Positions 1 through 5,852 of a stretch of DNA of 16,394 nt are shown here, piece after piece. The notes below the pieces were generated by a model. It saw only the letters and a program-made list of their open reading frames with translations, was not told the DNA's origin and did no database searches. The position numbers and the translations under genes were made by a program. Each line of letters begins with the position of its first letter. The stretch's first letter is position 1. This DNA comes from Actinomyces sp. HMSC035G02 (GTDB lineage: Bacteria; Actinomycetota; Actinomycetes; Actinomycetales; Actinomycetaceae): NCBI GenBank assembly GCA_001838165.1, contig KV835877.1, positions 11,382 to 27,775 on the forward strand, in the 5' to 3' direction.

Positions 1-124
1 CCTCCACACCGGCGGCGCCTGGTCGCTGATGTGTTGCTCGGCGCGTCGCCTCAAACTCCGGCCAGGCCCCGCCACCGCCCGTGGGCCCTGCCTCGGCCCT
101 CGCGCACATCGCTGTTGAGCTCCC

Positions 125-245
125 CAATTTCGCATGCAATTCCCCAGCAGCTTGTTCAAACATTGAATTTGCATCGTTGGAATTGCAACGTTTTCTGGGT
201 TTGTTGAAATTTGTTCCAATCGAATTGCATGCGAAATTTGTTTGG
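125..245. repeat. AT-rich structured repeat, copy 1
   Basis: This is the first of two related 121-bp units. Its ends are a perfect 16-bp inverted repeat, AATTTCGCATGCAATT at 126-141 and its reverse complement at 223-238, with an 81-nt spacer. Inside the spacer, CGTTG and CAACG (at about 174-178 and 185-189) can form a small hairpin that copy 2 keeps. The 60 bases 181-240 hold only 21 G or C (35%), far below the neighbouring genes. CCCCAGC at 142-148 is also complementary to GCTGGGG at 245-251, giving an alternative pairing. It could be a structured RNA, a small non-autonomous mobile element or a pair of protein-binding sites; the strand of any transcript is unknown. Confidence 0.75.
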
Positions 246-268
246 CTGGGGTCTTGCCACCGTCTGAG

Positions 269-389
269 CAATTTCGCACGTAATTCCCCAGCGATTTGTT
301 TAGATATTGAAGTTGTATCGTTGGGATTGCAACGTTTTCATAGGGTCTCGAAAAGTGACCGAGAGAAATTATGTGCGAAATTTGTCTGG
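269..389. repeat. AT-rich structured repeat, copy 2
   Basis: This is the second unit, exactly 144 bp after copy 1 with no insertion or deletion across 121 positions. Its arms are AATTTCGCACGTAATT (270-285) and AATTATGTGCGAAATT (367-382), again with an 81-nt spacer. Compared with copy 1, two arm positions changed on both sides so that pairing is kept (T-A to C-G and C-G to T-A), and a third changed from G-C to G-T, which still pairs as G-U in RNA. The left half of the unit differs from copy 1 almost only by transitions, while the stretch just before the right arm (about 338-366) is unrelated. The CGTTG/CAACG inner hairpin is conserved. Confidence 0.75.
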
Positions 390-617
390 ACCAGGCCCCG
401 CGCCTCGAATCCCGTCCGTGCCCTCTGGATTCTCCGGCGCACTTCACACCTGTGGGGCCTGGTGTGCTGTTGTGTCGGCTGACTCGATCTCTGCCTCGCC
501 AGTGGGCCAGATGGGCTGGCGTCGGGCGATATGTGTCCGAACTTGTCTCCGCGTGTGAGCCCCGCACGATCATCTGCGTCACCGAACGGAGCGATACACT
601 CCAACGCCGCATGCAGA

Positions 618-645
618 AGCGCCCGGGGCCGTGGCCCCGGGCGCT
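618..645 (-). terminator. strong hairpin downstream of the PAP2 gene
   Basis: The 13-nt arm 618-630 is the exact reverse complement of 633-645, leaving only two bases between the arms (a four-base loop if the top pair opens). It lies 25 bp past the stop codon of the PAP2 gene and would end the six-gene minus-strand operon. The T-run after it on that strand is poor, so efficiency is uncertain, as is common in high-GC actinobacteria. Confidence 0.7.
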
Positions 646-670
646 CCCAGCAACACATGAGCTCCGATAA

Positions 671-1312
671 CTACCGGAACAACTTCAGGGCATTGGGCCC
701 GATCATGAATGGCGCCAGGATCATCGACGAGCCGAGACCCACGCCAAATCCGCCAATCACGTCCGTCACCCAGTGGACGCCCAGGTACAGGCGCGTCACG
801 CAAATAAACACGATGAACGTCAGCGCCGCGGCCCACAGCAGGTAACGGAGACGACGACCAACGCGGGTCATTGTCAGCACCAGGACCAGCGACACGATCA
901 GTGCGGTTACCGCTGTCGCGTGACCGGACGGGAACGAATAGCCGTCCTCGGTGATCAGACGGTAGGCCTCTTCCGGGCGCGGACGCGAATCAATGTGCTT
1001 AATGATGTAGCCATTGATCCCCGAAAATGCCACGGAACACAGGATGTACAGGGCGTGCATGACCTTCTTGACGAGCCACCACACGGCACCCGCCACGATC
1101 AGTGCCAGGACGACGGCACGCTTGGGATCGAAGAGCCACGACGCGCCCGTCATGAACGAGTTCATCGCCGGCGTGCGCGACGCGACGAAGTCAGACCACA
1201 CCGTGGTGTCGATCGACAGGGGACTCGTAATGAATCCGCCCGCGACGGCGACAGCCGCGACGAGGAGAACCCCGATGATCACGGGGGGAGACAGGAGGCG
1301 ACGAGCAATCAT
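671..1312 (-). CDS. PAP2-family membrane lipid phosphatase
   Basis: This 213-residue integral membrane protein carries the complete three-part active site of the PAP2 (type 2 phosphatidic acid phosphatase) superfamily. The first motif is K105-x6-RP (KHIDSRPRP), the second is PSGH at 128-131, and the third is R174-x5-H180-x3-D184. Hydrophobic segments at about 9-28, 66-82, 86-104, 133-148, 156-172 and 185-204 fit the usual six-helix fold. The family removes phosphate from membrane lipids such as phosphatidylglycerophosphate or undecaprenyl pyrophosphate; which one is used here cannot be read from the sequence. It is the last gene of an operon containing the lipid II flippase gene, so undecaprenyl pyrophosphate recycling is a reasonable inference. 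The start has an upstream TAGGA about 7 bases away and lies 20 bp after the previous stop. Family certain, substrate open. Confidence 0.92.
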   Translation of the reverse strand: MIARRLLSPPVIIGVLLVAAVAVAGGFITSPLSIDTTVWSDFVASRTPAMNSFMTGASWLFDPKRAVVLALIVAGAVWWLVKKVMHALYILCSVAFSGINGYIIKHIDSRPRPEEAYRLITEDGYSFPSGHATAVTALIVSLVLVLTMTRVGRRLRYLLWAAALTFIVFICVTRLYLGVHWVTDVIGGFGVGLGSSMILAPFMIGPNALKLFR

Positions 1313-1332
1313 AGTGAAATCCTACCGTAGTG

Positions 1333-1764
1333 TCAGTCGTTGGCGCCGTACTCGTACATCCAGCGCCCGGCCCGGCGCGAAAAGCGCGAACGCTCGCGCA
1401 TCTGCCCGGTTTCGCCGGTTTCCGTGTCCCGCCACGAGGCCACGAACGTTACGGTGCCCTCCTCGTCGGAAGGACCCCCGGCCTCGGCCCCGAGAATCTG
1501 CAGACCCGTCCACTGCGTCCCCTCCACCCAGTACGGGGGAGCGGGGCGCGTGCGCGGATGCCATGTGCGGAACAGGTAGTCCTCGTCGCGCAGGGCGAAT
1601 GCCGTGTAGCGCGACCGCATGAGCGCCTCGGCGGTCGGAGCCGCCTCGCCGTCCAGGTAGTGCCCGCAGCACTGCGCGAGCATCGCCCCCGACCCGCACG
1701 GACAGGTACGAGGCCGGGGCACGCCAGCGCTCGCAGCGCCGGGGGCAGCGGGCGAGGAGGTCAC
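1333..1764 (-). CDS. SEC-C motif / YchJ-like UPF0225 family protein
   Basis: This 143-residue cytoplasmic protein begins with a SEC-C zinc-binding motif: C21-P-C23-G-S-G, then C32-C33 and H35. It continues into the YchJ-type core, with [12 protein letters not shown] (45-56), DYLFRTWHP (62-70) and a C-terminal aromatic-rich half ([23 protein letters not shown]). The length and order match the UPF0225/YchJ family, whose biochemical role is not established; SEC-C motifs bind zinc in proteins such as SecA. Translation starts at a GTG that overlaps the trxB stop as GTGA, so it is very likely translationally coupled to trxB. It occupies the place where thioredoxin (trxA) follows trxB in many actinobacteria. 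Family assignment is firm; function is not. Confidence 0.9.
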   Translation of the reverse strand: MTSSPAAPGAASAGVPRPRTCPCGSGAMLAQCCGHYLDGEAAPTAEALMRSRYTAFALRDEDYLFRTWHPRTRPAPPYWVEGTQWTGLQILGAEAGGPSDEEGTVTFVASWRDTETGETGQMRERSRFSRRAGRWMYEYGAND

Positions 1765-2798
1765 GCCTGGTCGCCCAGGGAGGCCAGCCAGCGCTCCGCG
1801 TCCAGGGCCGCACGGCAGCCGGAGCCGGCCGCCGTGATGGCCTGGCGGTACGTGTGGTCCACGGCGTCACCGCACGCGAACACGCCCGCGACGGACGTGC
1901 GCGTCGACGGCTCGTCGACCGTGATGTAGCCGGCCTCGTCGAGGGCGACCTGGCCGCGCAGGAAGCCCGTGCGGGGCAGGTGGCCGATCGCGACGAAGAC
2001 GCCGTCCACGGCGATCTCACGCGTGGAACCATCCACCGTGGAGGCCAGGCGCAGGCCGGTCACGGCCTCGTCGCCCAGGACCTCCTCGACGGTCGCGTTC
2101 CACTCGAAGGAGATCTTCGGGTTGTTCAGGGCGCGCTCGGCCATGACGCGCGAGGCGCGCAGGGTGTCGCGGCGGTGCACGACGACGACCTCGGACGCGA
2201 AGTTCGTCAGAAAGGTGGCCTCCTCCATCGCGGAGTCGCCGCCGCCGATGACGGCCAGGCGACGATCCTTGAAGAAGAAGCCGTCGCAGGTCGCGCAGTA
2301 GGAGACGCCGCGGCCGGAGAACTCTTCCTCGCCGGGCACGTTCATGTGACGGTACTCCGAGCCGGTAGCCAGGATGACAGTGCGCGCGTAGAAGACCTCG
2401 TCCTCGGTGGCCACGGCCTTCACGTCACCCTCGAGGTTAACGGCGACGACGTCCTCGTAGCGAACGTCCGCGCCGAACTTCTCAGCCTGCTCGCGTATGT
2501 TGTCCATGAGCTCGGGGCCCTGAATGCCCTCCGGGAAACCCGGGAAGTTTTCGACCTCGGTCGTGTTCATGAGCGCGCCGCCCGCTGCCAGCTGGCCGGC
2601 CAGAACGATGGGGGCGAGGCCGGCGCGGGCCGTGTAGACCGCAGCCGTGTAGCCGGCGGGACCCGAGCCGACGATGACGACGTCGTGGACGGTGGCGCCT
2701 TCGGGCACCTCGGCCGACGGAATCTGCACCTCGGCGGTCTGCGCGGCGGTATCGGTGGATTCGGCCGTCACCAGGCCCGGAATTGTCACGAAAGACAT
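1761..2798 (-). CDS. trxB: thioredoxin-disulfide reductase
   Basis: TrxB passes electrons from NADPH through FAD and a redox-active dithiol to thioredoxin in the cytoplasm. The 345-residue product shows the FAD site G44-S-G-P-A-G49, the active-site disulfide C168-A-T-C171 followed by DG, the NADPH site GGGDSAMEE (185-193), and the second FAD motif [14 protein letters not shown] (307-320). Residues 1-38 are an extra hydrophilic N-terminal extension; the family normally begins close to the FAD motif. The upstream start is nevertheless well supported by AAGGAGGG at 2804-2811, five bases before the ATG, lying in the 18-bp gap after murJ. It is followed without a gap by the SEC-C gene. No trxA is present in the window. 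Confidence 0.97.
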   Translation of the reverse strand: MSFVTIPGLVTAESTDTAAQTAEVQIPSAEVPEGATVHDVVIVGSGPAGYTAAVYTARAGLAPIVLAGQLAAGGALMNTTEVENFPGFPEGIQGPELMDNIREQAEKFGADVRYEDVVAVNLEGDVKAVATEDEVFYARTVILATGSEYRHMNVPGEEEFSGRGVSYCATCDGFFFKDRRLAVIGGGDSAMEEATFLTNFASEVVVVHRRDTLRASRVMAERALNNPKISFEWNATVEEVLGDEAVTGLRLASTVDGSTREIAVDGVFVAIGHLPRTGFLRGQVALDEAGYITVDEPSTRTSVAGVFACGDAVDHTYRQAITAAGSGCRAALDAERWLASLGDQA

Positions 2799-2803
2799 GC
2801 GTA

Positions 2804-2811
2804 CCCTCCTT
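2804..2811 (-). promoter_or_regulatory. ribosome binding site fixing the trxB start
   Basis: AAGGAGGG on the minus strand, five bases before the ATG at 2798, is the best Shine-Dalgarno match in the operon. It supports the long N-terminal form of TrxB over a start nearer the FAD motif. Confidence 0.8.
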
Positions 2812-2816
2812 CAGGG

Positions 2817-5800
2817 TTACTGAACTGTAAGTTCGGAGATCCACGCCCAGTTGCGGCCGTCCTGGCCCTTGGGCATGGAGCGGAACTGCAGCGCGATCGA
2901 GTCGGTTTCGACGGCCGTGGGCAGCTGAATCGTCGTCGTCGGAGACAACGCCGACATGGCCAGCTCTGTTCCGCCGCGTGGGTTCGCCGGGTCCGTGACG
3001 TTACGCACGACGACCTCGCCGCCGGTGGTGGCCGGGTCCATGTTGAGCGTCACCGAGGACACGGTGGCCTTCTGCTGGAGCTTGACAACGATCGTCACGG
3101 ACGTCTCGTCGCGGAACTGGTTGTTGTCGAACCAGCGCGACGACCAGGACGTCGACGGGTTCGAGTCGATCATATTGATCGCGCGGTCTGGGTGGTCGCC
3201 GTCGTCGTTGTTCCACGACAGAACCTGCACGGAGGAGATCACGGGGGTCGTGGTTGCCGCCGGCGGGGGCGTCGTGGTGAGCGCGGGGCTGGGCTCCTCG
3301 TCGGACTGCTGCTGGGAGACGCCGGCGCGCAGGGACTGGGCCAGATCCAGGTTGGTGACCGGGCGGGTGGCCATCCACGGACCCCAGATCGCGCCGAAGA
3401 GCACCAGGACGACGCCGAAGATCAGCGCGGGCTTCGTCGGGTCGATGAGCGTGCCGGAGCGCTTGGAGGAGCCATCCTCGCTTTCCGAGGCCGGGGCGTC
3501 CTGCGCGGGAGCGACGGGCATCGGGGGGATCGAGTCCATGACCTCGGTGGCGTCCTCGACCGGGGGAGCGGGCACCGCCTCGGGCGCCTGCACGCGGGGA
3601 ATCTGATGCGTCGCGGGGCCGTCCGTCAGGGGAGCGGGATGCGGGTAGTCCTCGGGTTTCACCTCGCCGTCGCGCTCGTATCCGCTAGCGGTGGGTGCCG
3701 GCGGCGGGGGAGCGAGGGGGAATGCGGGGGCCTCAACCTGGGCGGCGTCCGCCTCATCCGTGACGGGCTCGATGCCGTACTCGGCGAGAGACTCGGGGAT
3801 CGCCTGCGCCTGTGCGGCTTCCGTGGCCTCGGCGATGTCATCAACGATGGGTGCGGCGACAGCCTCGGCGACCAGTGGGTTCTCGACGGGTGCCTGCGTC
3901 GCGGGGCCGAGGGCCGGGATTTCGGTGGGCGCGGGGGCCGGCGGTATGTCGGCGACCTCCTCGGCCTCGTTGGCTGCGGGGGCAGCGGGGGCCGCGGGAG
4001 GCGCGGGGATCGGCGAGGCGGAGAGCACCTCGTCAAACGACGGCAGCACTTCGTCGTCGCCGGTGCGTTCGGGCGTGGGAGCCATCGGTTCCTCCGTCTC
4101 GTCGGGTGTGTGTCCCGTCATTATCTCAGCTGGTGCGGGGGTCGGCGTGGAGGACGCTGCCAGGATGTTCACCACAGCGCCCGGAACGCGCAGGCGGGTG
4201 AGCAGCGGGCGCATCATGACGGCGGATTCGCCGGGCGCGGCGAAGCGCAGGACCAGGAGGTACACGAGGCCGGTCAGCGCGGACACGAGCGAGAGCTTCA
4301 CGCCGGCCAGGGCCATGCGGCCCAGTGTCGACGAAATCTCGGTGTGAATGCCCATGAGCCACAGGAGGCCAAAGCCCACGAGGCCCGCGACGATCGCCGC
4401 CCCCAGGTAGGACGCGTAGGAACGCAGCAGGCCCGAGCGGTCGACGTAGCGGTTCTCGCGCGACACCCACACGACCGCGATAATGCCCTGGGTCAGGCGG
4501 CACACGGTCTCGCCGAGGGCAGCCGCGACGACCCACCAGCGGGCGCCGGTCAGGGCGTACATCGACCAGCCGACGATCACCTGGATGATTGTGGGGCCGA
4601 TGCCCATGAGGAACACGGGCTTGACGTCCTCGTAGGCGAAGAAGACGCGCTGACTCATGAGGACCATGCCGGTCGAGGCCACGCCGGGCATGAGCGAGGC
4701 GAGGACGAGGGCGTAGCCGGTCACGGCCTCGGGATCCCCGCCCTTGGCCGCCATCGCGATCTCCATCATGGGGACGGAACCGGCCATCAGCATGGCCGCG
4801 GCGACGAGGGTCAGCGACGTAATTGTGCGCACGCCCAGGTGGTAGTTGTCGGCCACCGCGCGGTCGTCGCCGTCAGCGACGGCACCGGCCATGCGGGTGA
4901 AGATCGCGGTCGTCAGCGACACCGTGATGAGCGACTGGGGAACCATGAAGATCATGAACGCCGTCGAGTAGGCGAGGATGCCGACGACACCGCCCTGAGC
5001 GCCGTTGCGGCCGATGAAACCGTCGGCCATGGCAGCCAGGTTGTTCGTGGACAGGACGCCGACCTGGGACACGCCCAGGGTCGCGAACGTCCATCCGGCC
5101 ACGCGCGGCATCGACCCGAAAGAGGTTCCTCGGAAGTGGAAGTCCGGCTTGAAGGAGACTCCCGCCCGACGCATCGGCCACAGCAGGCACAGGGCCTGGC
5201 AGATGACGCCGAGGGTTGCGGATCCGGCGAGGACCCAGAACTGTGCGCCCGTCAGGTCGCCCGCGGGAATGCCGCCGTCCGGTGCGCCGCCCCAGATGGC
5301 GAGGAAAGCGCCGAGGCCCGCGATGCCTACGACGTTGTTGACGACGGGCGCCCACATGTAGGGCCCGAAGATCTCGCGCGCGTTGAGGAGCTCGCCGAGC
5401 AGGTTATACAGGCCGTAGAAGAAGAGCTGCGGCAGGCACAGGAGGGCAAAGAGGATCGCGAGGTTGCGAATGTCCTCGGTGTAGCCCGCGGCCGTGATCA
5501 TCACCAGGACGGGGGCCAGCACCATCGTCGCGAAGGTGACGAGGAAGAGAAGCGTTCCCGCGAGGGTCAGCAGGCGGTTGACGTAGGTGTCACCGTCGTG
5601 GCGGCGCTTGATGGCGCCGACGATCTGCGGGACCAGGACGGCGTCGAAGATGCCGGAGGCCAGCAGGTTGAAGACCGTGTTGGGCAGCGTGTTCGCGGTC
5701 TGGAAGGCGGCGCCGACACCGCCGGCGGTCGCGCCGACGGCGGCGATCAGCATCGCGTTACGGATGAAACCGAGGATGCGCGACACCATGGTACCCGACG

Positions 5801-5852
5801 CCATGAGCGCCGATGCCCTCAGGATCGATCGGCGAGGCGTGTTCGAGCTCAT
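2817..5852 (-). CDS. murJ: lipid II flippase MurJ with long linker and extracellular discoidin-like domain
   Basis: MurJ (MviN) moves the peptidoglycan precursor lipid II across the cytoplasmic membrane. Residues about 15-545 form the multi-helix MurJ core, including the early segment around SRILGFIRNAM (24-34) and LPNTVFNLLASGIFDAVLVP (56-75). Residues about 565-800 are a disordered Pro/Ala/Glu-rich linker. A single membrane helix follows at about 808-826. Residues about 875-1011 form an outer domain resembling F5/8 type C (discoidin-like) carbohydrate-binding modules, with RAINMIDSNPSTSWSSRWF (890-908) and a closing WISELTVQ. The mycobacterial homologue has a pseudokinase between core and helix; no kinase motif is seen here. 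At 1011 residues it is about twice a bare MurJ. The start overlaps the preceding gene as ATGA and has GAAGGAG about 5 bases upstream. Confidence 0.96.
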   Translation of the reverse strand: MSSNTPRRSILRASALMASGTMVSRILGFIRNAMLIAAVGATAGGVGAAFQTANTLPNTVFNLLASGIFDAVLVPQIVGAIKRRHDGDTYVNRLLTLAGTLLFLVTFATMVLAPVLVMITAAGYTEDIRNLAILFALLCLPQLFFYGLYNLLGELLNAREIFGPYMWAPVVNNVVGIAGLGAFLAIWGGAPDGGIPAGDLTGAQFWVLAGSATLGVICQALCLLWPMRRAGVSFKPDFHFRGTSFGSMPRVAGWTFATLGVSQVGVLSTNNLAAMADGFIGRNGAQGGVVGILAYSTAFMIFMVPQSLITVSLTTAIFTRMAGAVADGDDRAVADNYHLGVRTITSLTLVAAAMLMAGSVPMMEIAMAAKGGDPEAVTGYALVLASLMPGVASTGMVLMSQRVFFAYEDVKPVFLMGIGPTIIQVIVGWSMYALTGARWWVVAAALGETVCRLTQGIIAVVWVSRENRYVDRSGLLRSYASYLGAAIVAGLVGFGLLWLMGIHTEISSTLGRMALAGVKLSLVSALTGLVYLLVLRFAAPGESAVMMRPLLTRLRVPGAVVNILAASSTPTPAPAEIMTGHTPDETEEPMAPTPERTGDDEVLPSFDEVLSASPIPAPPAAPAAPAANEAEEVADIPPAPAPTEIPALGPATQAPVENPLVAEAVAAPIVDDIAEATEAAQAQAIPESLAEYGIEPVTDEADAAQVEAPAFPLAPPPPAPTASGYERDGEVKPEDYPHPAPLTDGPATHQIPRVQAPEAVPAPPVEDATEVMDSIPPMPVAPAQDAPASESEDGSSKRSGTLIDPTKPALIFGVVLVLFGAIWGPWMATRPVTNLDLAQSLRAGVSQQQSDEEPSPALTTTPPPAATTTPVISSVQVLSWNNDDGDHPDRAINMIDSNPSTSWSSRWFDNNQFRDETSVTIVVKLQQKATVSSVTLNMDPATTGGEVVVRNVTDPANPRGGTELAMSALSPTTTIQLPTAVETDSIALQFRSMPKGQDGRNWAWISELTVQ

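Larger units (their letters stand above)
1..617. other. gene-free, repeat-bearing intergenic region
   Basis: No open frame in this stretch has a credible ribosome binding site, actinobacterial codon use or a recognisable protein motif. It holds two AT-rich repeat elements (125-245 and 269-389) set between GC-rich sequence. The GC-rich flanks look related to each other: 2-42 resembles 439-480 (both read CTYCACACC, then a GGCGCCTGGT/GGGGCCTGGT block, then a TGTG/CGGC end), and CCAGGCCCCGC occurs at 62-72 and 391-401. The segment 485-617 shows only a short inverted pair (CGCCAG at 497-502 with CTGGCG at 516-521). The left end of the window may cut into a larger repeat array. Confidence 0.6.

Noticed and set aside
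125..389. CRISPR array
   Set aside because: Only two long, diverged units with internal inverted arms are present; there are no short identical repeats with unique spacers and no cas genes.
398..420. TCGAATCC-like stretch suggesting a tRNA T-arm
   Set aside because: The flanking bases do not form a T-stem, and no anticodon or acceptor arm can be assembled around it.
81..482. 133-residue open frame across the AT-rich repeats, with two similar 48-residue halves
   Set aside because: The 144-bp offset is a multiple of three, so the repeat appears in the protein automatically. Most differences between copies change the amino acid, while arm pairing is preserved; there is no ribosome binding site and codon use is foreign to the genome.
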